NCBI GenBank assembly: GCA_963556195.1
Contig: OY744531.1
Coordinates: forward strand, 109,260,622 to 109,324,621
DNA length: 64,000 nt
Source: Sepiola atlantica
Taxonomy: Eukaryota; Mollusca; Cephalopoda; Sepiida; Sepiolidae
Direction: 5' to 3'
The position numbers and the translations under genes are program-made. The notes beneath the pieces are model-generated. The model made no database searches. It was not told the origin of the DNA and saw only the letters and a program-made list of their open reading frames with translations. This document shows, one piece after another, positions 1-9,580 of the stretch. Numbering within the stretch: the first letter of the stretch is position 1; each line of letters begins with the position of its first letter.

Positions 1-498
1 GTTTACTAAAACGTGACATATTACATTTTAAAACGATAACAAGCCTTTCTAATATGACAGAATTGTATTTCTAATAGTTACCGGGGAGTTTTATCTGAAG
101 AAGCACCGATATTTCTTTAGCTGTATAAAATATCAGAGTTTAATAGTTTCGGATGAACCTAAATCCTGTAATGTTTCTCAATCTTGTCGTTTTCAAGAAA
201 TTGAAGAAAGAAAGAAAAAAAACCCAGCTAAAATAACAACAAAGTAAACACACACATAAAAACAACAACAAAGAAGCAAATGAAATATAAAGAAAAATAA
301 AGGACTTACCAATATTATGAAGTTAAAAATAAACATAGAATACTTGAGGAAATTTCCGCACCTCGTTAGCCCCATCTCGGTATATGAGCTCGCCGTGGCT
401 GCCTCAAATGTGGTGCTTGATTGTTGAAAAGACGACGACCGCACAGAATCTGGAGAAGGAAAAGAAAAACAGAACCAAAATAAATATCATCATCGTCG
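1..498. other. AT-rich sequence, no gene recognised
   Basis: No start-to-stop frame with recognisable protein content and no RNA motif was seen. Short reading frames here are low in complexity. It ends where a long trinucleotide microsatellite begins. Confidence 0.5.
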
Positions 499-975
<477 letters not shown>

Positions 976-1480
976 CATAGTAATGATAATGATAATGCTA
1001 ATAATACTAATTATGGATACTTATAATACGAATTGCGTTTGAGAAAAGACTTGAGACTTTGAAATGGAAAGAGCCACCTTCAAGCGAGACAGTTAACCCT
1101 GATACGGATTCAGAGGTAGAAACGCTAACCCAACAAAGACGAACCTTTTAACGTTTGGACACGATATGTCGTCTCATTTACGCGACCAATAATATATACA
1201 AACATTCGAAACAATGAATCATAGTTCTAAATTAATGTCATCTCCCGAGGGGTCGCCAGATGCACGTGCTGGTACGGCAGGAAATCAGATGGTTTTATCA
1301 TTATGTATGTACGTGTGTGTGTGTGTACGTGTATGTGTGTGTTTGGATGTGTGTGTTTGTGTGCGCACACGTGTGAGCGCCCGCGTGTGTGTGCGAGCGT
1401 ACGCAAATTTTATAAGTAAATTGGATATATTAGCGGCAGCATGGAAATGATAACTGGAAGACAACTAATATATATATATA
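976..1480. other. Unassigned sequence with GT-rich tract (1305-1405)
   Basis: A mixed GT/GTGC tract is the only structured part. The predicted 78-residue frame is mostly this tract. No other feature was recognised. Confidence 0.5.
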
Positions 1481-1499
1481 TATATATATGAAACTAAAA

Positions 1500-1878
1500 G
1501 TATATATTTGAAAGAAAACACCTATAGTGAAATGGTTTAAGCTCAATATACGAGATTGAGCAATTATAAAAGATAAATGAAAGAAAAGAGATAAAGATGT
1601 ACGAATGACAAATCTATTTCACCAACTGAACAGCCTCCATATTTTTTACACGCACACTCTTACTCGCCATTACTTTATATTTTTTCAAATTTTCAATTTT
1701 GGCTTTTCCACTGCCAACTTATCCATCTATATAATTCCTCTGATGATAAGATTTTAATCTTTGAAAAGCCTTGGCTTAAGTAAATAAAAATAAAAATGTT
1801 TTTACTGAGTACACCTTGCATTGAACAATCGAATTTGAAATAGATTTGTCATTCGTACATCTTTATCTCTCTTCTTTC

Positions 1879-1884
<6 letters not shown>
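1500..1884 (+). mobile_element. Hammerhead repeat family E, with inverted termini
   Basis: A dispersed repeat also found at about 13270-13770, 16560-17110, 17290-17690 and 26180-26655. Two inverted segments of about 45 bp flank the interior: 1577-1620 (containing GTACGAATGACAAATC) and 1839-1882 (its reverse complement). Between them lies a hammerhead ribozyme motif. No protein is encoded. It ends in a long (TA)n tract. Non-autonomous, perhaps Penelope-associated; the class is inferred. Confidence 0.7.
1735..1783 (+). ncRNA. Type I hammerhead ribozyme motif, family E
   Basis: Stem I 5' strand TTCCT (1735-1739), core CTGATGA (1740-1746), stem II TAAGAT/ATCTTT (to 1762, with a U.U closing pair), GAA (1763-1765), stem III AAGCC-TT-GGCTT (1766-1777), then A1778 as the cleavage-site base (UUA triplet). 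Stem I 3' strand is AGTAA, with one mismatch to TTCCT; sister copies have a perfect AGGAA. All core bases are present, so cleavage is possible but stem I is weakened. Confidence 0.75.

Positions 1885-1966
<82 letters not shown>
1885..1966. repeat. (TA)n(TG)n microsatellite
   Basis: Uninterrupted TA dinucleotides followed by a short GT run, directly after the family E repeat. Confidence 0.95.
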
Positions 1967-1986
1967 AAGACGTAAATCCGAATCAA

Positions 1987-2384
1987 CGTTGTCTGTAGGT
2001 AAATACATTTTAATATTTAATCAAAACTATTCATAGTAATGGTCCCCTTTAAGATCAATAAATCTTAATTGTCTGAAATTATAACAATCTGAGGTCGTTA
2101 AGCTATGGAAGCAAAGCTTTACACGCCCGCGTGTTTTAAGCACTCTTTGATCTTGGAACGTTTGACCCCTGCAGCTGGCTTTAAATATATCTTAATTTCA
2201 GTAATGTCTGTGGTGATTTTCGTTGGCTTAATGAATTAGGGTGCAGGATCGTTACTCTCTTCTAGAATCTACGAACCCGTCTAACCGCCTGAAACCACCA
2301 CTTCCTGCACTGATGAGGATGTAAGTCTGACAGAACGTTGTTTGTAGGTAAATACCCTTTAATATTCAATAAAAAATACTCATA

Positions 2385-2387
<3 letters not shown>
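1987..2387 (+). mobile_element. Hammerhead repeat family D, permuted monomer (349-bp period)
   Basis: The segment CGTTGTCTGTAGGTAAATAC (1987-2006) recurs as CGTTGTTTGTAGGTAAATAC at 2336-2355, a 349-bp offset. The sequence from the stem I 3' strand TGTAGG (1994) to the next one (2343) is therefore one unit bounded by ribozyme cleavage positions. A similar unit is at 30226-30895. This is the head-to-tail arrangement expected from a multimeric self-cleaving RNA source. Confidence 0.65.
2304..2348 (+). ncRNA. Degenerate hammerhead motif, family D
   Basis: Stem I strands CCTGCA (2304-2309) and TGTAGG (2343-2348) still pair with one G.U, and CTGATGA (2310-2316) is intact. The second half of the core is damaged: there is no clean GAAAC, only CAGAAC near 2331-2336. 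Probably inactive. The intact relative is at 17768-17812. Confidence 0.5.
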
Positions 2388-2450
<63 letters not shown>

Positions 2451-2454
2451 TATG

Positions 2455-2492
<38 letters not shown>
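2386..2492. repeat. (TA)n microsatellites
   Basis: Two TA runs separated by a short TATGCACA sequence. The predicted Tyr/Ile proteins here are artefacts of the repeat. Confidence 0.95.
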
Positions 2493-2494
<2 letters not shown>

Positions 2495-2504
2495 GCACAT
2501 ATAT

Positions 2505-2635
2505 TTATGGCATGTTGGCTGCACAGAAACGTTCATGTCTCATTCATCTTCAAACGATATGCGCATTTAGCCTGAGGATTTCTTTCGCGAATGAAACATG
2601 AACGTTTCTTTGTAGCTTACTTGTCATTAACATAT
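2505..2635. ncRNA. Hammerhead family F: inverted pair (plus-strand motif 2569-2618)
   Basis: The plus copy has AGC, CTGAGGA (2572-2578), a stem II closed by TTTC/GAAT (2579-2592), GAA (2593-2595) and a longer stem III region ending TTTGT, then A2614 and GCTT. A partial reverse-complement copy lies at 2505-2550 (CAGAAACGTTCATGT against ACATGAACGTTTCTTTG). The pairing in stem III is imperfect, so activity is uncertain. Other F copies: 53771-53825, 53843-53892, 62981-63033. Confidence 0.55.
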
Positions 2636-2682
2636 GTGCCTATACTACTTCTGAGATATAAAATATAATCACCTACAGACAG

Positions 2683-2683
2683 T

Positions 2684-2748
<65 letters not shown>

Positions 2749-2811
2749 TCTGGCATATATAATAATCTCTCTCGCTCAGACAGACAGAGGGCGATAGACG
2801 CCCTCTGTCTG

Positions 2812-2870
<59 letters not shown>

Positions 2871-2885
2871 GCCATATAAACCAAC

Positions 2886-2972
<87 letters not shown>
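2683..2972. repeat. Compound (TA)n-(TCTA)n-(TA)n microsatellite
   Basis: TA runs at 2683-2746 and 2888-2970 enclose a tetranucleotide TATC/CTGT array at about 2800-2870. The junction near 2785-2812 is a small palindrome (CAGACAGAGGGCG against CGCCCTCTGTCTG). Confidence 0.95.
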
Positions 2973-2975
<3 letters not shown>

Positions 2976-3405
2976 AAGGAAGGATGAGAGTAATCCGACG
3001 TTATGGGAAATGAAAAAGGAAAAACCAAGAGATATTTTTTTTTATATTCATCAACGTTTCGTCTTTATTGTAAGACTTCCTCAGGATGATAATTATAAGA
3101 AAAATGCCATGCAAGTACATCGAAATATTGGGTGTACATGATGGGTTGATAAGGAAAATTAGTAGTCGTGGCTACTAAGAGCGCTGGATGAGGGTCCTGC
3201 AGAGGGAAGTCAGTAGTGGCAGAGAGTGAAATGAATATGGAAAGCTACTACTTTTCCTTATCAACCCATCATGTCAACCCATTATTTCGATGTACTTGCA
3301 TGATATTTTTCTTAAAATTATCATCCTGAGGAAGTCTTACAATAAAGACGAAACGTTGATGAATATATCAAAAATATCTCTTTGTTTTTCCTTTTTCATA
3401 TATAT
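2972..3405. mobile_element. Foldback repeat with two family H hammerhead-like motifs
   Basis: The left arm (about 3008-3155) and right arm (about 3262-3400) are inverted copies: the left arm contains TCAACGTTTCGTCTTTATTG and the right arm its complement CAATAAAGACGAAACGTTGA. A central spacer of about 110 bp separates them. The start (GAGAAAGGAAGGATGAGAG) and arm sequence recur at 54105-54345, so this is a dispersed family. Each arm carries a hammerhead-like motif. Confidence 0.7.
3320..3361 (+). ncRNA. Hammerhead-like motif, family H
   Basis: Stem I CATC / GATG, core CTGAGGA (3326-3332), one extra A, stem II GTCTT/AAGAC, GAA (3350-3352), minimal stem III ACGT, then U and GATG. The extra A between the core and stem II is not canonical, and the 4-nt palindromic stem III could only form well as a dimer. 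The reverse copy is at about 3048-3090 on the minus strand. Confidence 0.5.
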
Positions 3406-3747
3406 ATATATATATACGCTCATCCCGTCACGCCAATGTTACCGCATTAAGCATGCGCTTCATTCTAGTCTTCGGACGAAACCATTTCAAGTGGTGAAGG
3501 GTAGAGAGAAAGGAAATAGCAAGTCAGACCACCAACTCAGACTTATCCCCACGGCCTGAAATTAATTCGAAAAGAAATCTCACACTCTATATAAAAAGTC
3601 AACGACGGGTGCTTTCTTTAGGTCATCAGAAATGATAATAATAATTTATATATAAAGATTTTAATCGCTGGCGTAATTCTATGATTTCATATTAATATTT
3701 TAGTAATATATCTAGATGAATAGCTACTGGCGAAGCATAGAGTGTGT

Positions 3748-3754
<7 letters not shown>

Positions 3755-3798
<44 letters not shown>
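3755..3798. repeat. (TA)n microsatellite
   Basis: Pure TA run in otherwise unassigned sequence (3406-4125), in which no gene or RNA was recognised. Confidence 0.95.
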
Positions 3799-3800
<2 letters not shown>

Positions 3801-4125
3801 CTGAAAAAGTGTTTACAACTTTTTAAAACAGTACGATAATGAAAGTGTGAACTCTTTTAAATTAAAACCACCTTTTTATTATTTGTTTTTATACCAACCC
3901 TAACCGAGGTCAATCAGTCAGGAGTGGAACCCTAGAAGCCGTAGTAGATTATCAGTTCGGGGAGTGGTTTAATAATGGGGTGCGGTCTGCGTATGTGTTT
4001 ATATATCATATGGTTTTGTCTTAAAAAGGGATTGCCATTTTCTTTATACAAAGTGATTAAAAAGTAAATCCCTATTAGTAAGAAAATTCCTATGAATCAG
4101 AATTGTACAACTAGTTTGACCAGTT

Positions 4126-4285
4126 TGATTCTGTTGTTGGCATTCTTGCAGGAGGGACCACGGAATTGGTGCCGACGTCCCTGACTGAAAGTGGTACTAT
4201 GGAACCGACTGGATTCGAACTTGGCACACCCAGATCGTCAGTCCGCGTCGTTATCCACTTAACCCACGTCACCTCCCTGTATACT
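4126..4285 (-). mobile_element. tRNA-derived SINE, family J
   Basis: On the minus strand an A-box-like segment (GTGGGTTAAGTGGATAAC) is followed about 35 bp later by a B-box-like AGTTCGAATCCAGT, the pol III promoter layout of tRNA-derived SINEs. The 3' part (CTGTTGTTGGCATTCTTGCA on the plus strand) is shared with copies near 41970-42165 and 48760-48830. The predicted plus-strand protein is a shadow. Confidence 0.7.
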
Positions 4286-4311
4286 ATTATCTTTATTAAA
4301 AATATAAATTT

Positions 4312-4500
4312 GGTATCTGTCTGTTTGAAGTCGAAACTATACTATTACTTCTATTGCCAATGGAGATTTGGTCTCTTTCTGTCTGAAGCCGAAACTATAC
4401 TATTACTTCTATTGCCAATGGAGATTTGGTCTCTTTCTGTCTGAAGCCGAAACTATACTATTACTTCTCTTAATTATCAAGATTTGGTATCTGCTCGTCT
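4312..4500. repeat. 58-bp tandem repeat
   Basis: Units begin with TTTGG at about 4312, 4370, 4428 and 4486, a constant 58-bp spacing. The middle two units are nearly identical. They contain CTGAAGCCGAAAC, resembling a hammerhead core with stem II removed, which would not be functional. Confidence 0.8.
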
Positions 4501-4540
4501 GAAACTATCCTGTACCTATATTTTAATGATCAATTCATGG

Positions 4541-4795
4541 GAGGATAGTGTAGTATCTGTTCTGTTATCATGATACCATTGTCCCAGTCATTAATGACTC
4601 CTTCATGGGGTGGGGGTGGGGAAGTGTAATGATACTATCCTCCCAGGCATGACGCGCTCCTTTTTTTTGGAGATAGTGTAGTATATGTTCTGTGACCCTA
4701 ATATCATTCTTCCAGGCACTGCCTTCTCCTTTCGGGGGTAGTGTAGCATCTGTTCTGTGGTCATGATACTATTGTCACAGGTATTAACCCACACC
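4541..4795. repeat. About 64-bp tandem repeat with U2-like word
   Basis: Four degenerate units start near 4548, 4613, 4676 and 4741. Three contain variants of GTGTAGTATCTGTTCTG, which matches the conserved U2 snRNA segment around the branch-point recognition sequence. The first unit continues TTATCATGATACC, also U2-like. A diverged, tandemly amplified U2-derived piece is the likely origin. Confidence 0.55.
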
Positions 4796-5000
4796 CTGTT
4801 TTAAATTACTTTTAATTTTTTAAATATTTTTTGATGACTTTTTTCTTTAAGTTTAATTTACGAGACCACCAACTTCGGAAGAAATTTCGAGAATTTGTTA
4901 ATTCGATTCCACAGGAGTTCCTGGTCAAATCAGTTGATGTGATTCCCGAGCGGGTTGAGAAACTGGTGGTATACTGTCTAACTGACAGGGATTGTTTCCT

Positions 5001-5047
5001 CCTATACTGATGATTGCAGGGTAGCATGAAACACATGTGTATAGTAG
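5001..5047 (+). ncRNA. Hammerhead ribozyme motif, family A copy 1
   Basis: CCTATA (5001-5006), CTGATGA (5007-5013), stem II TTGC-AGGGTA-GCAT (5014-5027), GAA (5028-5030), stem III ACAC-AT-GTGT (5031-5040), cleavage base A5041. The stem I 3' strand TAGTAG pairs only partly, so this copy is weaker than the second. Confidence 0.7.
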
Positions 5048-5348
5048 TCAATTTGCAAATAATATTTATTTATAAATAACAGTTCAAAACTCTCGCTTTA
5101 TAGATCACTTTAAGTAGTTTTACAAAAAGCAGTCATTTATAGAGTAAATGCGATACTTTAGGCCCCGTCTATTGAGTTCTGTTGACAGCTTGCTAATATG
5201 CCCGCTGAATTTGGCATTTAGACGTTAGTTTAATCTCCCATTTCCACGGCAATGCGTGATGGTCACATCGGTAAGCGCTCTGACCCCTGAGTCCAGGGTG
5301 ACTTTGGTATTGGGGTTCGAATTGTGTAACCGGAAGGAATTTTTTCCT

Positions 5349-5395
5349 CCTATACTGATGATTGCAGGGTAGCATGAAACACATGTGTATATGGG
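5349..5395 (+). ncRNA. Hammerhead ribozyme motif, family A copy 2
   Basis: CCTATA (5349-5354) pairs with TATGGG (5390-5395, one U.G pair). Core CTGATGA (5355-5361), stem II TTGC/GCAT, GAA (5376-5378), stem III ACAC-AT-GTGT (5379-5388), GUA triplet with A5389. All conserved core bases are present; predicted cleavage is after A5389. Confidence 0.82.
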
Positions 5396-5794
5396 TCAAT
5401 TTGACAATAATATTTATTTATAAATAACAGTTCAAAGCTCTCGCTTGATAGAGCATTGTACGTAGGTAAACAAAAAGCAGTCACTTAGCGTAATGGTAAT
5501 ACTGTAGGCTCAGTCTACTGAGTTCTGTTGAGAGCTTGCTAATATGCCCGCTGAATTTGGCATCTAGACGTTAATTTACACCCTTATTTCCATGGCAATG
5601 CGTGATGGCCACATCGGCTAGCGATCCGAAAATAATATAGGCCTTATAGGAGTACTAACATTGAACAATTGCATGAATTGCGTTTGATTGCTTATGGAAA
5701 ACCTTGCAAAAAAGTTCGGTCCATGGCGATTCCACCCGACGCTAGCGCATGAAGGGAGAAAGTTACCTTTTCATGTTGTGGTAAAACAACACTT

Positions 5795-5912
5795 TTGTTT
5801 CTTTCTTTCCTTCTTTTTCCTTTTTTGCTTTCTTTCTTTCTTTTTTCTTTCTCTGTTTCTTTCTCTCTTTTTTTCTTTCTATCTTTCTTTCCTTCTTTTT
5901 TCTTTCTTTCTT
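5795..5912. repeat. (CTTT)n-rich pyrimidine tract
   Basis: Irregular CTTT/CCTT repeat. The predicted Phe/Leu-rich protein is an artefact. Confidence 0.9.
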
Positions 5913-5924
5913 ACTTGGTTGGTA

Positions 5925-6124
5925 TCTAGCCGCCGATTCGCTATTTACATTTAAAATTCCTCTATATTTACTAAGTGGCTATGGCCGATGGATAAGATCC
6001 TCGACTACGAATCAGTTCGCGCCCACTGACCGTTGAGAATTAGTTCCTACACTGAAGATTGCGTTAGCATGTATCATCGATGTCTGTAGGTATTTAAAAT
6101 AATTAATATTTAGTTATAAATATT

Positions 6125-6127
<3 letters not shown>
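5925..6127 (+). mobile_element. Hammerhead SINE family B copy
   Basis: Shares GGATAAGATCCTCGACTACG and GACCGTTGAGAATTAGTTCC with the copies at 11905-12440 and 29387-29735. The tRNA-like head (GTGG..AAGATCC and TTCGCGCCC) is followed by the ribozyme and an AT-rich tail that runs into (TA)n at 6127. Confidence 0.75.
6046..6090 (+). ncRNA. Hammerhead ribozyme motif, family B (core mutated)
   Basis: Stem I CCTACA/TGTAGG is perfect and CTGAAGA (6052-6058) is intact, but the catalytic GAAAC is GTATC (6071-6075), so activity should be lost. Stem III ATCGAT remains palindromic. Confidence 0.7.

Positions 6128-6161
<34 letters not shown>
6127..6161. repeat. (TA)n at the junction of two hammerhead SINEs
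   Basis: The TA run starts at the AT-rich 3' tail of the B copy and ends at the start of the C copy. Confidence 0.95.
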
Positions 6162-6164
<3 letters not shown>

Positions 6165-6505
6165 TAATAAACAATAACACATATTATTATTTGTCGCTTC
6201 TCGAAAAAGTAGAGCACTGTATGTGTAGTATTAACACAGCATGACGTCACTAGCTTTCAATGCATCGTTCCTTCCTCAAAAAAGTAGAACGCTCTAGACG
6301 TTAAGCCGCCGATAACGTGTTAAAAGTATCAAAGTTTATTTGCTATTTAAAATTGGCCGTGTGGTTAAGGCGTCGGATTTGAGTTGTAAAATACTCGTGA
6401 TCCGGGGTTTCGAATCGCATGACCGGTAGTAAATAGTCATCTCTATGCTGATGAGTCCCGGTTTAAGGACGAAACGTATACGTACATAGATAATACACAA
6501 TAACA

Positions 6506-6515
<10 letters not shown>
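6162..6515 (+). mobile_element. Hammerhead SINE family C, permuted monomer
   Basis: Begins with TAGATAATAAACAATAACAC (6162) and repeats this as TAGATAATACACAATAACA after the ribozyme (6487), so one unit of about 325 bp lies between two post-cleavage junctions. It has an A-box-like GTGTGGTTAAGGCGTCGG and B-box-like GGGGTTTCGAATC, a tRNA-like head directly before the ribozyme. A second, more decayed copy is at 16231-16555. Confidence 0.75.
6442..6490 (+). ncRNA. Hammerhead ribozyme motif, family C, intact
   Basis: Stem I TCTATG (6442-6447) / CATAGA (6485-6490) is perfect. CTGATGA (6448-6454); stem II GTCC / GGAC (6455-6470) is canonical; GAA (6471-6473); stem III ACGT-AT-ACGT (6474-6483); GUA triplet with cleavage after A6484. 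This is one of the best motifs in the window and closely follows textbook hammerhead rules. Confidence 0.9.

Positions 6516-6563
<48 letters not shown>
6512..6563. repeat. (TA)n microsatellite
   Basis: Directly follows the AT-rich tail of the family C element. The sequence from 6564 to about 6970 is AT-rich and unassigned. Confidence 0.95.
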
Positions 6564-6567
<4 letters not shown>

Positions 6568-6972
6568 ATATGTCTCTCTATCTGTATATGTATATATATA
6601 ATGATTTTATAAGTATATTTTCAATGCTATAATGAAGTTCTTAACACGACAAATTATGCTCAATATTGTAGACGCTTAATTAAAAAATAGACTATAACAT
6701 TTTAAAGCTTTTTATTGTATTTTCCTTTTCCTTAGAACTGTTTTGTAATTGCTTTATGAAGAATATTTTGTCTGAACACAATTTTATTCTGTATTGTTGG
6801 CTTAAGAAATAAAAAAGGCAACAACGTAAACATAGACGAAAAATCCTACTAAACAAAGAACAGATTTATTCCAAATCCCTCGAGTAATATAAAACAATTG
6901 GACACATGAATTTTTTCTTTCTTCTTTTCCAATATACATAGATACACTATTAAGATGCATTTATTTCTTTTA

Positions 6973-7283
6973 CTAGCAAGCACAGCCGGCGTTGTCCGGG
7001 AAAAAACGAGAAGTCGTTAGTATTCTTGCTCCAAGCCCTGAACCCCATATTGCCATTTTTATTCTTACTTTTTTCAATTTCTATAATTTAAAATTTTAAA
7101 ATTATAAATGTAATACGATGAAGTAAAACAACGTTTTTTTGCTATCTATGGATGTCCGACGCGAACGCAGACCCTACGATATTATTGAAGAGTCTTACTA
7201 ATGCGTACTTAATACTTGAATTGGATTCCCTGTAAAACTTTCCTTGAGAAATTTGTGTTTGAACTTCGTATAGAGCATCACTA

Positions 7284-7317
<34 letters not shown>

Positions 7318-7325
7318 AGAGAAAC
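6973..7325 (+). mobile_element. Fragment of dispersed repeat family K, ending in (GACA)n
   Basis: Starts with ACTAGCAAGC followed by the GC-rich word CCGGCGTTGTCCGGG and ends at a GACA tetranucleotide run (7284-7320). Related words occur at about 10345, 27370, 33115 and, reversed, at 51995-52030. The retained part holds no long frame. Possibly a LINE-derived or non-autonomous retroelement; class unknown. Confidence 0.5.
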
Positions 7326-7329
7326 TAAA

Positions 7330-7706
7330 AATATCGATCCTGTATTACAAAATTAATAAATGATATTTTTGAAATAGAAAAGAAAAGCAGAAAATTATTT
7401 TATTAAAAAACTAGTGGAGAAACCCAACGTGATCCGAAAACAATAATCTACAACTTAAACGTTTTGGGTCAATTTCTTATTTGATTTTACTTACAATACT
7501 GCAAATTTTTTTTTATTTTACTTTTAATTTCTTTCAAAGTCTTTTGATACAATTATTTGTTTAAGATTTTTTGCTTCCCATCCTTTTAAAGGCTGTGTTA
7601 TCAGAAAACGAGCTTAATCCTGATATCACCCTATCCGTAATTTTTAGAGTCGCTCTTCATTTTTAGACACGCCTCGCATCTCTATGAGATGCTTTTTTTC
7701 TGTGAG
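7330..7706. other. AT-rich sequence, nothing recognised
   Basis: No reading frame, RNA motif or repeat shared with the rest of the window was identified. Confidence 0.4.
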
Positions 7707-8019
7707 TCTGTAAAACTTAAAAGGTAAAGGTTGCATAGCCTGGACGCGCACGAGTGTCGTTGCCGACATCGTACACTGCCCATGACCGTAGCAGCGGTGA
7801 TTTGTTAAGAATCACCGTGTCTAGCATATGGAAGGCGGAGCCCATCTCTCTCCTTCCGCTACCTGTAACCTTCCCTGAGTTTTAGTCAGGTACCCATTTA
7901 CTGCTGGGTGGACAGAGGGAGTTTTCAGACCCGAAAATTCGCACGCCGTGAGTGGGATTGAACCAGGGTCGTCCAGTGCTATAACCACTCGTCCACAGGC
8001 CCTCCCTCTGTAAAACTTA
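7707..8019 (-). mobile_element. tRNA-derived SINE with target-site duplications
   Basis: A 13-bp duplication TCTGTAAAACTTA flanks the element (7707-7719 and 8007-8019). Read on the minus strand the body starts with GGGAGGGCCTGTGGACGAG (A-box region), then GGTTCAATCCCACTC (B box), and ends with a hairpin-forming ACGGTGATTCTTAACAAATC and a CTTTT-rich tail. A near-identical copy is at 30306-30617. The clean duplications show insertion by target-primed reverse transcription. Confidence 0.9.
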
Positions 8020-8149
8020 TGTCATTTTAAATAAATCTTATCATTGTAAAAACTACAAGCTCAAAGTGCTTTGCAAGATTGTGACAGTAGTCCTGAATTG
8101 CTCGGTTGGAAAAGATTTTCAATTATTTAAAAATACGATTTTTGCATCT

Positions 8150-8865
8150 GTCACACTTAAATGTGACATTTCGTTTTCTTTTTTCTGTCACTCCTAAATT
8201 TTAAATAGCATTTACATTGTTTTGTCACGCCAGAGTTTGAAATTGGATTTTCGTTGACTTGTCACGATTAAGTTGAAATGACATTTTGTTAGTCCGCCAC
8301 TATTTAGTTTGAAATAAAACGCCGGCAAGTTAATCACACTGAAGATTAAAAGAACACGACACAGTATAAAAAGTTTGAAATTACATTTTCCTTGGTCTGT
8401 CACGCTTAAGTTTTAAATTGCATTTTCGTTGGTCTGTCACGCTTAAGTTTTAAATTGCATTTTCCTTGGTCTGTCATGCTTAAGTTTGAAATGACATTTT
8501 TCTTGGTCTGTCACGCTTAAGTTTGAAATGACATTTTTCTTGATCTGTCATGCTTAAGTTTGAAATGTCATTTTCCTTGGTCTGTCACGCTTAAGTTTTA
8601 AATTGCATTTTCCTTAGTCTGTCATGCTTAAGTTTGAAATGGCATTTTCCTTGGTTTGTCATGCTTAAGTTTGAAATGTCATTTTCCTTGGTCTGTCACG
8701 CTTAAGTTTGAAATTGCATTTTCGTTGGTCTGTCACGCTTAAGTTTTAAATTGCATTTTCGTTGGTCTGTCATGCTTAAGTTTGAAATGACATTTTCCTT
8801 GGTCTGTCAGGTTTAAGTTTGTAAATGGTGTTTTCGTTGGTTCATCGCACTTAATCATTTTCAGC
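8150..8865 (-). repeat. 36-37-bp minisatellite, locus 1
   Basis: About a dozen regular copies between 8390 and 8830, with looser ones from 8150. The plus-strand unit includes GGTCTGTCACGCTTAAGTTT followed by AAATTGCATTTTCGTT. On the minus strand this reads GCGTGACAGACCAACGAAAA, the same unit as at 21530-22260 and a relative of the array at 24110-25255. Confidence 0.9.
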
Positions 8866-9044
8866 GCAAAACGCGCACATTGAATGGAAGCGTCTTAAAA
8901 ATATTTAGTTTATTTTATAAAAAAAACATAGTTTGTAGGGAATCAACCTCCATTAGAAATGAATTCCTTGACCATATAAACAGGAACAACCTTTCCTGAC
9001 CTTTAGGGTCGATCTAGGTCAACTCTTTCACAGCAATAACTCAT

Positions 9045-9323
9045 TTGTGCACCACAACGAAAACAAACTTTCGTTCGTTCCTCCGTGTTCCGAGCGTCAG
9101 GTGGAATTTCCATGGACAGATCTTCTCCGCGAGGGATTCCAGTCCGTGGAACACGTTACCAGGAGACTGCTTCCCTGCAGATTACAAAATAGTCGTCCTC
9201 AAATTCAGTGTCAACTTCAGCAACCATTCTCCACCCTTTCATCAAGTTCTTCAACTCAACTGGCAATCGTTAGTGAGGACTAACTCTCATCCTCGAGTGG
9301 ATTTTGGCCTTCATAAGTGGTGA
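9045..9323 (+). pseudogene. LINE (jockey-like) C-terminal fragment
   Basis: The frame reads through RSFLRVPSVRWNFHGQIFSA, then SPWNTLPGDCFPADY and FKF-like sequence: the SFFpRt..lWNsLP...F....FK signature found at the extreme C terminus of many jockey/CR1-like non-LTR retrotransposon polyproteins. Only this end is present, consistent with 5' truncation. Matches to other copies at 46733-47155 and 51112-51770 support the call. Confidence 0.6.
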
Positions 9324-9580
9324 AGCATTAGTATGAAAAAAAAAACCCGAAACAGTCATAGTAAGTTACGGTAAACGCTATCCTACTTGTACTTGGTGCG
9401 ACATTCACCATGAGTGGGGGGAGCCGGCTTACTCAGAATGGGGAGGGGGGGGGGGGGCGTTTCTAGGAAATATATAATTCAGAATCGCATGGATATCCGG
9501 GCCAGGGGAGATGACGATGTTAGTTTTTGTAAATTTTTTTTCTTTCTTTTTTTGGAGGGGAAGGTGTCATCATTCCCCAA
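9324..9580. other. Unassigned sequence with poly-G tract
   Basis: Contains a G run at about 9445-9457 and a T-rich run at 9533-9553. No gene recognised. Confidence 0.4.

Larger units (their letters stand above)
5001..5630 (+). mobile_element. Hammerhead SINE family A, head-to-tail dimer (348-bp unit)
   Basis: Two direct copies are offset by exactly 348 bp (CTGATGA at 5007 and 5355). The unit contains an A-box-like GGTCACATCGGTAAGCG and B-box-like GGGGTTCGAATTG upstream of the second ribozyme, giving a tRNA-like head with a ribozyme tail. The second copy ends near 5630. No protein is encoded. A dimer with a ribozyme in each unit is the organisation of retrozymes and hammerhead SINEs. Confidence 0.75.

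Noticed and set aside
4312..4500. Hammerhead in the 58-bp repeat (CTGAAGCCGAAAC)
   Set aside because: Stem II is absent and no stem III or closing stem I can be drawn.
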